Positions 35,286-44,382 of a stretch of DNA of 64,000 bases are shown here, in pieces (position 1 is the stretch's first letter; each line of letters opens with the position of its first letter). The DNA is from Vallicoccus soli. Lineage in GTDB: Bacteria; Actinomycetota; Actinomycetes; Motilibacterales; Motilibacteraceae. The DNA lies in assembly GCF_003594885.1 (NCBI RefSeq), contig NZ_QZEZ01000002.1, positions 558,001-622,000 of the forward strand, in the 5' to 3' direction. A model generated the notes under the pieces. That model did not search any database, had not been told where the DNA came from, and worked only from the letters and a program-made list of their open reading frames with translations. The position numbers and the translations under genes are program-made.

Positions 35286-35729
35286 TCAGGCCTCGAGGTA
35301 CCGCTCGAGGTACGCCCGCTCGTAGTCCAGCAGGCGCCGGGGGCGGGCGCTGCGGAAGTCGTACGCGACGAGGGTCGACGTGGCGGTCGCGTAGACCGTG
35401 GAGCCCTCGTCGTCGTGGACGCTGTAGCCCAGCTCGAACGACGCGCCGCCGATCGTGCGCACCCACACGTCGATGGGCACCGGTGCGGTGCGGTGCACGA
35501 GGGGCGCCTTGTACGTGATCTCGTGCCGCGCGACGAGGACGCCGCCCTCCAGGAGGGCGGCGTCCTCGCTCGTGCCGGTCGCCGCGCGCGCCTGCTGCTC
35601 GCGGTGCAGCGCGACGAACATCTCCACGCGCGCCTCCTCGAGGTACGTGAGGAAGCGGACGTTGTTCACGTGCCCGTAGGCGTCCATGTCCGACCAGCGC
35701 ATGGGGCAGGCGAACGTGTAGCGCGTCAT
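35286..35729 (-). CDS. Acyl-CoA thioesterase (hot-dog fold, 4HBT family)
   Basis: A 147-residue single hot-dog protein with the YbgC/4-hydroxybenzoyl-CoA thioesterase signature RWSDMDAYGHVNNVRFLTYLEEAR; Asp in SDMDAYGHVNN is the catalytic position. EITYKAPLVHRTAPVPIDVWV and RPRRLLDYERAYL fit the family. It hydrolyses acyl-CoA esters of uncertain chain type. The ATG at 35729 starts 26 bases after the symporter stop on the same strand. The repeat cluster ends 8 bases beyond its stop. Confidence 0.9.
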   Translation of the reverse strand: MTRYTFACPMRWSDMDAYGHVNNVRFLTYLEEARVEMFVALHREQQARAATGTSEDAALLEGGVLVARHEITYKAPLVHRTAPVPIDVWVRTIGGASFELGYSVHDDEGSTVYATATSTLVAYDFRSARPRRLLDYERAYLERYLEA

Positions 35730-35755
35730 GGCCGGACAGGGTGCCAGAGGCCCGC

Positions 35756-37078
35756 TCAGGCGCGGACGGGGTCCCCCGCGCGCACCCCTGCGGCCGGGGC
35801 CGCCTCGAGCACGACGTCCTCCAACGCGCGCACGGAGTCGTACGCACTGCGGTCGAGCACGCCCTCGCGGGCCGCGACGACGACGGGGACCAGCGCCTGG
35901 CCGGCCACGTTGGTCATGGTGCGGACCATGTCGAGGATCGGGTCGATCGCGAGGAGCAGGCCGACGCCGGCGAGCGGCAGGCCCAGCGTGGACAGCGTGA
36001 GCGTCAGCATGACGACGGCGCCGGTGAGGCCGGCGGTCGCGGCCGAGCCGACCACGGAGACGAACGCGATGAGCAGGTAGTCGCCGAGGCCGAGGCTGAC
36101 GCCGAACAGCTGCGCGACGGTGATCGCCGCGAGCGCCGGGTAGATGGCCGCGCAGCCGTCCATCTTGGTGGTCGCGCCCAGCGGCACGGCGAAGGAGGCG
36201 TACTCCTTGGGCACGCCGAGGCGCTCGGTGACGCGCTGGGTGACGGGCATGGTGCCCACCGAGCTGCGCGAGACGAAGGCGAGCTGCAGGGCGGGCCACG
36301 CGCCGGCGAAGAACTTGACCGGGTTCAGGCCGGCGGCGAAGCGCAGCACCAGCGGGTAGACCACGAGCAGCACGACGAGGCATCCGACGTAGACGTCGAC
36401 GGCGAAGGTCGCGAGCGGGCCGAGCAGGTCCCAGCCGTACTCGGCGACCGAGCGCCCGATGAGGCCGAGCGTGCCCAGCGGCGACAGGCGGATGACCCAC
36501 CAGAGCACCTTCTGCACCACGGCGAGGACGGCGTCGACGAGGTCGGTGAACGGCTTGGTGCGCTCGGGGCCGACCGCGAGGACCGCGACGCCGGTGGCGA
36601 TGGCGAGCGCGAGCACCGACAGGACGCTGCCGTCGGGGCCGAAGGCGCCGACGAGGTTCTGCGGCAGCAGCTGGCCGATGAAGTCGGTCCAGGAGCCGGT
36701 GGTCTCCGGCGCGGTGGCGCCCTCGGTGGAGAGCGTGACGCTGCGGCCGGGGTCGGTGACCAGGCCGATGACGATGCCGAGGGTGACCGACACGGCGGCG
36801 GTGACGGCGAACCACAGCAGGGTGCGCCCGGCGAGGCGCGCGGCGTTCGCGACGCCGCGGAGGTTGACGATGCTCGCGACGACCGCGGTGAACACCAGCG
36901 GCGGGACGAGCAGGCGCAGCAGGCCGACGAAGGCCGAGCCGACCTCGTCGAGGGTGGTCGCCAGCCAGGCGACGTCGTAGGCGCGGGCGATGAGCCCGAG
37001 GACGAGGCCCAGCACGAGGCCGAGCAGCACCTGGGCCCAGAAGGGCGTGCGGCGCACGGGGGCGAGGACGGTGGACAC
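35756..37078 (-). CDS. DAACS-family cation symporter, probable cystine (TcyP-like) transporter
   Basis: A 440-residue inner-membrane symporter with about eight TM helices and two re-entrant loops. The serine-rich loop is SRSSVGTMPVTQ and the second re-entrant motif is PLGATTKMDGCAAIYPALAAI. The family covers Glu/Asp, C4-dicarboxylate and cystine carriers. The GCAxIYPA form resembles cystine carriers (TcyP) more than the NMDGT form of Glu/dicarboxylate carriers. The GTG at 37078 has AGGAG 5 bases upstream. A Cys-codon leader peptide lies 51 bases upstream, supporting a sulphur-amino-acid substrate. Substrate remains inference. Confidence 0.85.
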   Translation of the reverse strand: MSTVLAPVRRTPFWAQVLLGLVLGLVLGLIARAYDVAWLATTLDEVGSAFVGLLRLLVPPLVFTAVVASIVNLRGVANAARLAGRTLLWFAVTAAVSVTLGIVIGLVTDPGRSVTLSTEGATAPETTGSWTDFIGQLLPQNLVGAFGPDGSVLSVLALAIATGVAVLAVGPERTKPFTDLVDAVLAVVQKVLWWVIRLSPLGTLGLIGRSVAEYGWDLLGPLATFAVDVYVGCLVVLLVVYPLVLRFAAGLNPVKFFAGAWPALQLAFVSRSSVGTMPVTQRVTERLGVPKEYASFAVPLGATTKMDGCAAIYPALAAITVAQLFGVSLGLGDYLLIAFVSVVGSAATAGLTGAVVMLTLTLSTLGLPLAGVGLLLAIDPILDMVRTMTNVAGQALVPVVVAAREGVLDRSAYDSVRALEDVVLEAAPAAGVRAGDPVRA

Positions 37079-37128
37079 GGGTCTCCTGGTGGAGCGGGGC
37101 TGACGGGCTGACGGTCGAGGAGGAGCGG

Positions 37129-37203
37129 TCAGCCGCGACAGGCGCAGGTCACGCGACGGCCGTAGTCGACCGTGCGCCGCGAGGTCAGCCTGAAGATGCC
37201 CAT
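37129..37203 (-). CDS. LTSRR-type regulatory leader peptide with Cys codons
   Basis: A 24-codon ORF: ATG at 37203, LTSRRTVDYGRR in the middle, ending TCACRG and TGA at 37131-37129. It matches the actinobacterial short leader peptides of type LTSRRxVDLxR...C, found ahead of sulphur-metabolism and transporter genes and proposed to act as cis attenuators or cysteine sensors. Two Cys codons (TGC GCC TGT) stand just before the end. It lies downstream of the ettA terminator and 50 bases before the symporter start. There is no good Shine-Dalgarno, so it may be leaderless. Confidence 0.7.
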   Translation of the reverse strand: MGIFRLTSRRTVDYGRRVTCACRG

Positions 37204-37221
37204 GCCGGTGGTGGCAACGAG

Positions 37222-37251
37222 CGGCCCCGGGGGTCTCTTCCCCCGTGGCCG
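37222..37251 (-). terminator. Terminator hairpin of ettA
   Basis: CGGCCCCGGGGG (37222-37233) pairs with 37240-37251 with one mismatch around a 6-base TCTCTT loop. It is 27 bases after the ettA stop and immediately upstream of the leader peptide. Confidence 0.6.
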
Positions 37252-37277
37252 CCCCGTGCCGTGTGACCTGCCCGACG

Positions 37278-38948
<1,671 letters not shown>

Positions 38949-38955
38949 GCGTTCG

Positions 38956-38961
38956 AGCCTA
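38956..38961 (-). promoter_or_regulatory. -10 box of ettA (leaderless)
   Basis: TAGGCT on the minus strand, 7 bases before the ATG at 38948. Confidence 0.5.
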
Positions 38962-38977
38962 GTCGGTGCGGGCCCGT

Positions 38978-39007
38978 CCCCCGGACCGCCGGGCGGCGGT
39001 CCGGGGG
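38978..39007 (-). terminator. Terminator hairpin of the ssb-like gene
   Basis: CCCCCGGACCGCC (38978-38990) pairs perfectly with 38995-39007 around a 4-base loop, 20 bases past the ssb-like stop and upstream of the ettA promoter. Confidence 0.7.
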
Positions 39008-39026
39008 CGCTCGCCGCGCCCGGGCC

Positions 39027-39527
39027 TCAGGCGTCGACCAGCTCGCCGGTCCGCAGGTCGACGACCACCGGCCCCCCGTCGACCTCCCCCGCGGCCACCT
39101 CCCCCGCGGCGCCCTCCTCCTGCCCGGCCGGGTCCGCCGCCCGGGCCTCGGCGGGCGCGCCGCGCCGGGTGCGCCGGAAGTGCGAGGTCCCGCGCCGCAG
39201 GTCCGGCGCCACCGCGTCGGCCGCGATCTCGTACGTCGTCCCGTCCGAGCCGTCGGCGCGCTGCCAGCCCCGCCGGCGGAGCCCGCCGACGACGAGGACC
39301 GGGTCGCCCTTGCTCAGCGATTCGCGCACGTTCGCCGCGAGGGCGCCGAAGCAGACGACGTCGTAGTACTGCACGTCGCCGTCGGGCACCCACTGCTCGC
39401 TCGCGGCGTCGCGCCGCTCGGGGTTGACGGCCAGGCCGAAGGCCACGCGCGGCGGCTCCTCGGACAGCACCCGCGGCTCGCGGGTCAGGTTGCCGGCCAG
39501 GGTCAGCCGGGGCTTGCTCAGGGTCAT
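39027..39527 (-). CDS. Single-stranded DNA-binding protein paralogue
   Basis: A 166-residue OB-fold protein: LTLAGNLTREPRVLSEEPPRVAFGLAVNPERRD, YYDVVCFGALAANVRESLSKGDPVLVVGGLRRRGW. The acidic DDDIPF-like tip of the replicative SSB is absent; the tail is acidic and ends TGELVDA. This fits the second, stress- or competence-linked SSB of actinobacteria rather than the essential one beside rpsF and rplI. The ATG at 39527 has GAGAGG upstream. Confidence 0.85.
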   Translation of the reverse strand: MTLSKPRLTLAGNLTREPRVLSEEPPRVAFGLAVNPERRDAASEQWVPDGDVQYYDVVCFGALAANVRESLSKGDPVLVVGGLRRRGWQRADGSDGTTYEIAADAVAPDLRRGTSHFRRTRRGAPAEARAADPAGQEEGAAGEVAAGEVDGGPVVVDLRTGELVDA

Positions 39528-39701
39528 GGGTCGCGCCTCTCGTCGGGCTCGGGGGCGGTGCGCCGCGGCGGGCGCCGCGGTCCTGCGACCCTGCGCCGGC
39601 GCGGCCCCCGCCCGCCGGGCCCGGCCCGCCGGCTGTGGACGACGGCGCCCCGCGCGCGCTGTGGACGACGCGCCGGAGCCCCGCCGTACGATCCCCCTCG
39701 G
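39528..39701. other. Gene-free gap between ssb-like gene and tRNA-Arg
   Basis: This 174-base stretch should hold the minus-strand ssb promoter and the plus-strand tRNA promoter. A TACGAT at 39687-39692 is a plausible -10 for the tRNA, 9 bases before its 5' end. I see no gene or strong hairpin. Confidence 0.4.
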
Positions 39702-39774
39702 GCGCCCGTAGCTCAGCGGACAGAGCAGCGGACTTCTAATCCGTCGGTCGCAGGTTCGATCCCTGCCGGGCGCG
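39702..39774 (+). tRNA. tRNA-Arg (anticodon TCT)
   Basis: A 73-base cloverleaf. The acceptor arm is GCGCCCG (39702-39708) with CGGGCGC (39767-39773). The anticodon arm is GCGGA-CTTCTAA-TCCGT (TCT), and the T-loop GGTTCGATCC is present. No CCA is encoded. Confidence 0.95.
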
Positions 39775-39832
39775 CCCCGCCCCCGCGCCCCGCCCGACCG
39801 GGCCGGGCCGGGCCGGGCCGCAGCCCAGCGGG

Positions 39833-41221
39833 TCAGACCAGCCCGAGCAGCCCGGCGGCCACGCCGACGAGCGCGCAGGCGCCCAGGACGCGCAGCACCG
39901 ACCAGCGCAGGCGCAGCAGCAGGAGCGCGGCGAGCAGCGCGATCCCGACGGGCACCGGCTCGACGCTCGCGAGCTCGGGCACCTCGAGGCGGAAGGGCCC
40001 CTGCTCGAGCACCCGGGTCTCGGCGAACAGCGTGTGCAGGGCGAAGAACAGGGCGAGGTTGGCGATGACGCCGACGACCGCCGCCGTGATCCCGGCGAGG
40101 GCCGAGGACAGCGCCCGGTTGCCCCGCAGCCGTTCGACGTACGGGGCGCCGAGGAAGATGAACACGAAGCAGGGCACGAAGGTCACCCACGTGGTGAGCA
40201 GCGAGGCGAGCACCCCGGCGACCCAGGGGTCGAGCGAGCCCGGGTCGCGGTACGCCCCGAGGAAGGCCACGAACTGCACGACCATGATGAGCGGGCCCGG
40301 CGTGCTCTCGGCCAGCGCGAGGCCGCGCACCATCTCCCCGGGCGCCAGCCAGCCGTAGACCTGGACGGCCTGCTGGGCGACGTACGCCAGGACGGCGTAC
40401 GCGCCGCCGAAGGTGACCAGCGCGGCGCCGGAGAAGAACAGGCTCTGCTCGGTGAACACGCTGCCGGTGCCGGTGAGCGCGGCGACCGCGAGCACCGGGA
40501 CGCCCCAGGCCACGAGGCCCGCGAGCAGCACGCGCACCGCGTGCGCGCGGCTCGGCCGCTCGGCGTGCAGCGCGTCGTCGGGGACCAGGGGCGCCGGGCC
40601 GTCCGAGGACGCCCCGTGGGCCGGGCGCGGGCGCATGCTCCCCGGCACCCAGCGCCCCAGCGCCCAACCGGCGGCGGCCGCCGCCGCGACCACGGCCGGG
40701 AACGGCACGCCGAGCAGCGTGAGCGCGAGGAAGGCCGCCACGGCCACTGCCACGAGCGCGGGGTGCCCGAGCGCCCGCCCGGCGACCTTGGCCACCGCCT
40801 GGGCCACCACCGCGAGCACCGCGGGCGCCAGGCCGGCGAACAGCGCCCGGACCACGGTCGTGTCGCCGGCGGCGACGTAGAGGGCGGACAGGGCGAGCAG
40901 CGCGACGACGCCCGGGAGCACGAAGAGCGTCCCGGCCACGAGCCCGCCCCGCCGGCCGTTGAGCAGCCACCCGACGTAGATCGCGAGCTGCTGCGCCTCC
41001 GGGCCGGGCAGCAGGGTGCAGTAGCTCAGCGCGTGCAGGAACCGCTGCTGCCCGATCCAGCGCTTCTCGTCGACGAGGGTCCGCTGCATCACGGCGATCT
41101 GGCCCGCGGGCCCGCCGAACGTCTGCAGCGAGATCGCGAACCAGGTCCGCACCGCCTCGCGGAACGGGACGACGTCCTCGCCGCGCCGCAGGGGTGCGGG
41201 GGCGGTCTCGCCGTGGGTCAT
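39833..41221 (-). CDS. chrA: Chromate transporter ChrA (two CHR domains)
   Basis: A 462-residue inner-membrane protein, the long form with two homologous CHR halves. The first is WFAISLQTFGGPAGQIAVMQ, SYCTLLPGPEAQQLAIYVGWLL. The second is FSGAALVTFGGAYAVLAYV, LAPGEMVRGLALAESTPGPLIMVVQFVAFLGAY. It expels chromate using the membrane potential or proton gradient. The ATG at 41221 overlaps the upstream stop in an ATGA, so it is translationally coupled as the last gene of the chr operon. Confidence 0.95.
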   Translation of the reverse strand: MTHGETAPAPLRRGEDVVPFREAVRTWFAISLQTFGGPAGQIAVMQRTLVDEKRWIGQQRFLHALSYCTLLPGPEAQQLAIYVGWLLNGRRGGLVAGTLFVLPGVVALLALSALYVAAGDTTVVRALFAGLAPAVLAVVAQAVAKVAGRALGHPALVAVAVAAFLALTLLGVPFPAVVAAAAAAGWALGRWVPGSMRPRPAHGASSDGPAPLVPDDALHAERPSRAHAVRVLLAGLVAWGVPVLAVAALTGTGSVFTEQSLFFSGAALVTFGGAYAVLAYVAQQAVQVYGWLAPGEMVRGLALAESTPGPLIMVVQFVAFLGAYRDPGSLDPWVAGVLASLLTTWVTFVPCFVFIFLGAPYVERLRGNRALSSALAGITAAVVGVIANLALFFALHTLFAETRVLEQGPFRLEVPELASVEPVPVGIALLAALLLLRLRWSVLRVLGACALVGVAAGLLGLV

Positions 41222-41649
41222 GAGGGTTCCCTCCCGAGGAGCAGCTCGCGCCGGAAGAACTCGTACACGCCGTCGAACAGCGGGCCGGTCAGCTCGAGGA
41301 CCCGCTCGTCGCCCTCGACCATGGACAGGGCCCGCAGGGCGAGGTCGAAGCCGGGGGCCTCGGGGGCGTCGTAGCGCCCGTCGTCGAGGTCCGCCTCGTG
41401 GACCAGCGCCGCGATCCGCCACAGGACCGGGTCGGTGAGCTCGTAGCGGCGCAGGACCGTCTCGAAGCTGCAGTCGCGGCCGTGGTGGGAGAGGTCGACG
41501 CCGGGCACGTCGAACGGCGTCGCGTCGGCGGGCACCTGCGCGGGGTCGGCGACGAACACGAAGACGGCCCCGGGGTCCACGAACCGCCGCAGCAGCCAGG
41601 CGCACGCCGCCCGGTCGATGTGCACGCCGGCGCGCGTCGCCCACCTCAC
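41218..41649 (-). CDS. ChrB C-terminal-domain protein (chromate resistance)
   Basis: A 143-residue protein matching the C-terminal domain of ChrB: VRWATRAGVHIDRAACAWLLRRFVDPGAVFVFV, FDVPGVDLSHHGRDCSFETVLRRYEL, LVHEADLDDG. The conserved Cys and His residues suggest metal or oxyanion binding. In many bacteria this domain is fused to the N-terminal one; here it is a separate gene whose GTG (41649) overlaps the preceding stop by 4 bases and whose stop overlaps chrA. Confidence 0.88.
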   Translation of the reverse strand: MRWATRAGVHIDRAACAWLLRRFVDPGAVFVFVADPAQVPADATPFDVPGVDLSHHGRDCSFETVLRRYELTDPVLWRIAALVHEADLDDGRYDAPEAPGFDLALRALSMVEGDERVLELTGPLFDGVYEFFRRELLLGREPS

Positions 41650-42176
41650 GGGTGCCGCCCCGCCGCCACGGGAGCGGCGGCCGCGGCGCGCGCCAGCTCC
41701 TCGACCGCGGCGACGGCCTCGGCGCGCTCGGGCGGGGCGGAGAAGTCGCGGCGCCGCACCCGGCGCAGCTCGGCGCGCAGGCGCTTGACCAGCCGGGCGT
41801 GCTCGGCCGGGGGCAGGGACGCGGCACCCGCTCCGCCGGTGCGCTGCAGCCCGGCCAGCGCCTCGTCGCGCACCGCGCGGTACTCCTCGGCCCGCGCCCG
41901 CGCCATCGTGCGCGCCAGCTCGGCCTCCTGGGCGGCCGTCGCCGGCCGCGCCAGCCAGAGCGCGGCCGTTCCCGAGGCCTCGCGGACCTCGGCCGCGACC
42001 CAGTCCAGCTGCTCGCGCGTGCGGGCGTCGTGCGGCAGGGCGACGAGGCCGTCGCCGAGCTGGGCGACGCCCAGCGCGCGCAGCCTGCGCCAGACCGCGC
42101 TGCGCGGCGTCGAGGGCTCGCGCGGCAGCCGGTACTGCAGCAGCACCCACTCGCCGGGGCTCTCCTGTGCGACCAC
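41646..42176 (-). CDS. chrB: ChrB N-terminal-domain protein (chromate-responsive regulator)
   Basis: A 176-residue protein matching the ChrB N-terminal domain: WVLLQYRLPREPSTPRSAVWRRLRALGVAQLGDGLVALPHD, EARE-type helices, RAEEYRAVRDEA, RLRAELRRVRRRDF. It resembles a winged-helix PaaX-like fold, and ChrB is described as a chromate-sensing regulator of chrA. The GTG at 42176 is the nearest start before the conserved region; one at 42200 is possible. The start lies inside a tandem palindrome, consistent with autoregulation. Confidence 0.85.
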   Translation of the reverse strand: MVAQESPGEWVLLQYRLPREPSTPRSAVWRRLRALGVAQLGDGLVALPHDARTREQLDWVAAEVREASGTAALWLARPATAAQEAELARTMARARAEEYRAVRDEALAGLQRTGGAGAASLPPAEHARLVKRLRAELRRVRRRDFSAPPERAEAVAAVEELARAAAAAPVAAGRHP

Positions 42177-42199
42177 GGTCGCATGCAACCACGGTCGCA
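42168..42199. promoter_or_regulatory. Tandem 16-bp palindromes: candidate ChrB operator
   Basis: TGCGACCACGGTCGCA at 42168-42183 is an inverted repeat with 7-bp arms. The abutting TGCAACCACGGTCGCA at 42184-42199 is the same element with one mismatch. They cover the chrB start region, so a bound dimer pair would block the chrB-chrA transcript. Confidence 0.65.
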
Positions 42200-42340
42200 C
42201 TGCCCTGTCCAGCGGTCCGGCACCCCCTCCGGCGCCGGTGGCTAGCACGGGGCGCCACGGGACGGGCACGCAGCGGCACCGACACCGCAGGTTGATCCGC
42301 GCGAGACGCAGCGGAAACACCGGCGGGGTGGACTCCTCCC

Positions 42341-43204
42341 GTGACCTCGACGAGCGCCGGAGCGGTGCGCATCGCCGCCGCCGCGGCGCACTTCGGGCGC
42401 AGCCTCGAGTTCGACCTGCAACGGGTGACGACGATCGTGCAGCACGCGCGCGACGCGGGTGCCTCGCTGCTCGTGCTCCCGGACGGCGCGCTGGGCGGCT
42501 ACCTGCCCGACCTGCGCCAGCCCGACCCGGCCGCCCTGCCGCCCGCGCTGGAGCCGGACGACCCCGTGCTGCTGCGGGTCGGCGCGGCCGCCGGGGCGAT
42601 GGTCGTCTGCGTCGGCTACTGCGAGGCCGCCGAGGGCGGCGGCCGCTACGACGCGGCGGTGGCCGTGAGCGGCGACGGGGTCCTCGGCCGGCACCGCAAG
42701 GTCCACCGCCCGCCCGGGGAGGCGGACGCGTACCTCGCGGGCGACGGCTTCACCGCGTTCGACAGCCCGGTCGGGCGCCTCGGGATGCTCGTCGACTACG
42801 ACAAGGTGTTCCCCGAGTCCGCCCGCGCCCTGGCGGTGGACGGCGCCGAGGTCATCGCGAGCCTCTGCGCCTGGCCGACCCGCGTCGGCGCCCGGGTCAG
42901 CCGGCTCTCGCAGGACCGCCAGTCGCGGCTGTTCGACCTCTACGACTGCGCCCGCGCCGCGGAGAACCAGGTGGTGCTGGCCTCGGCCAACCAGACCGGC
43001 TCGTACGGCGGCCTGCGCTTCGTCGGCCAGGCCAAGGTCGTGGGGCCGGGCGGGGAGGTGCTCGCGCGCACCTGGGCCAAGGCCGGGCTCGCCGTCGCCG
43101 AGGTCGACGTGGCCGGCGAGGTCGGCGCCGCGCGGCGCGGCGTCGACCACCTGGCCGGCCGGCGCCCGGGGGCGTACGCCTCCCTCGTCGGGGTCCCCCG
43201 CTAG
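42341..43204 (+). CDS. Nitrilase-fold (carbon-nitrogen hydrolase) protein lacking the catalytic Cys
   Basis: A 287-residue protein with the nitrilase fold along its length (LLVLP, HRKVHRPPGEADAYLAGD, FDSPVGRLGML, YDKVFPESARALAVDGAEVI, ENQVVLASANQTG, KVVGPGGEVLA). The catalytic triad should be Glu-Lys-Cys. Lys120 is present, but Glu is replaced by Asp48 (LPDGALGGY) and Cys by Asp152 (LVDYDKVFPE). Amidase or nitrilase activity is therefore doubtful; it may bind a ligand or use other chemistry. The GTG start at 42341 has no clear Shine-Dalgarno. It is divergent from the chr operon. Confidence 0.85.
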   Translation: MTSTSAGAVRIAAAAAHFGRSLEFDLQRVTTIVQHARDAGASLLVLPDGALGGYLPDLRQPDPAALPPALEPDDPVLLRVGAAAGAMVVCVGYCEAAEGGGRYDAAVAVSGDGVLGRHRKVHRPPGEADAYLAGDGFTAFDSPVGRLGMLVDYDKVFPESARALAVDGAEVIASLCAWPTRVGARVSRLSQDRQSRLFDLYDCARAAENQVVLASANQTGSYGGLRFVGQAKVVGPGGEVLARTWAKAGLAVAEVDVAGEVGAARRGVDHLAGRRPGAYASLVGVPR

Positions 43205-43256
43205 CGTGGCGGCCCGCCCCCGGTCCGGGGGCGCGCCGCCCAGGAGGGGAGCCGTC

Positions 43257-44333
43257 GTGGCCGCCAGGACCAGCAGCGAGGACGCGGGCCGCACCGCCGA
43301 CGGGCTGCCCGTGCAGCGCTGGACGCTCGCCTCCGACGGCGGCCTGGTCGCACGGGTGCTCACCCTCGGCGGCATCGTCCAGTCGCTCGAGGTGCCCGAC
43401 CGCGACGGCCGCGCGCGCAGCGTCGTGCTCGGCCTGCCGGCGCCCGCCGACTACGCCGGCCCCGGGCGCTACATGGGCGCGCTCATCGGGCGCTACGGCA
43501 ACCGGCTCGGCGGCGGGCGCTTCGTCCTCGACGGCACCGAGCACCGGGTCCCGGCGAACGACGGCCCCAACGCGCTGCACGGCGGCCCGGGCGGCTTCCA
43601 CTCCCGCGTCTGGGACGCGCGCCCGGTCGACGCCGCCGCCCCCGGCGCCGCCGCGCTCGAGCTGACCCTCGTCAGCCCCGACGGCGACCAGGGCTTCCCC
43701 GGCGAGCTGTCCGTGCGCGTGGTGTACGAGGTCGGCCCGTCGACCTGGTCGGTGCGCTACGAGGCCACGACCAGCGCGCCGACCGTCGTCAACCTCACCA
43801 GCCACTCGTACTTCGCGCTCGGCGGCGAGGGCAGCGGCAGCGTCGAGGACCAGCTGCTGCGCATCCCCGCCTCGCGCGTCACCGAGGTCGCCGAGGGGCT
43901 CGTGCCCACGGGCCGCCTGCTCGACGTCGAGGGGACGCCGCTCGACCTGCGCGCGCCGACCCGCGTCGGCGCCGGGCTGCGCGACCCGCACCCGCAGCTG
44001 CTGCTCGGCCTGGGCTACGACCACGACTGGGTGCTCGACGAGCCGTCGGACGGCGAGGACCTCGCGCTCGCCGCGGAGCTCGACGACCCCGCGTCGGGGC
44101 GGCGGATGCAGGTCTGGAGCACCGAGCCGGACGTGCAGTTCCACTCGGGCAACTTCCTCGACGGCGGCCTCGTCGGGATCGGCGGCGGGACCTACCGCCA
44201 GGGCGACGGGCTGTGCCTGGAGACCCAGCACGCCCCGGACTCCCCCAACCACCCGGACCGGCCCTCCACGGTGCTGCGCCCGGGCGAGACGTACCGGTCC
44301 CGCACGGAGCACCGCTTCTCGACCCTGCCCTGA
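43257..44333 (+). CDS. Aldose 1-epimerase (galactose mutarotase)
   Basis: A 358-residue cytoplasmic enzyme that interconverts alpha and beta hexoses. The motifs GALIGRYGNRLGGGRF, LHGGPGGFHSRVW, NLTSHSYFALGGEG (catalytic His), and QFHSGNFLDG then GLCLETQHAPDSPNHPDRPS (catalytic Glu) are those of GalM. The GTG at 43257 has AGGAGGGG 6 to 7 bases upstream. A TAGCGT box at 43202-43207 overlaps the stop of the preceding gene and may give it its own transcript. Confidence 0.94.
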   Translation: MAARTSSEDAGRTADGLPVQRWTLASDGGLVARVLTLGGIVQSLEVPDRDGRARSVVLGLPAPADYAGPGRYMGALIGRYGNRLGGGRFVLDGTEHRVPANDGPNALHGGPGGFHSRVWDARPVDAAAPGAAALELTLVSPDGDQGFPGELSVRVVYEVGPSTWSVRYEATTSAPTVVNLTSHSYFALGGEGSGSVEDQLLRIPASRVTEVAEGLVPTGRLLDVEGTPLDLRAPTRVGAGLRDPHPQLLLGLGYDHDWVLDEPSDGEDLALAAELDDPASGRRMQVWSTEPDVQFHSGNFLDGGLVGIGGGTYRQGDGLCLETQHAPDSPNHPDRPSTVLRPGETYRSRTEHRFSTLP

Positions 44334-44347
44334 GCCGGTCCCTGCCC

Positions 44348-44382
44348 GGGGTCGGGGCCGGGGCCGGGGCCGGGGCCGGGGT
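44348..44382 (+). repeat. GGGGCC tandem repeat with six G4 runs (G-quadruplex candidate)
   Basis: Six GGGG runs are separated by 2 bases (TC once, CC four times) between the galM-like and antiporter stops. The sequence is compatible with an intramolecular G-quadruplex on the plus strand and could terminate or stall either convergent transcript. Confidence 0.6.
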
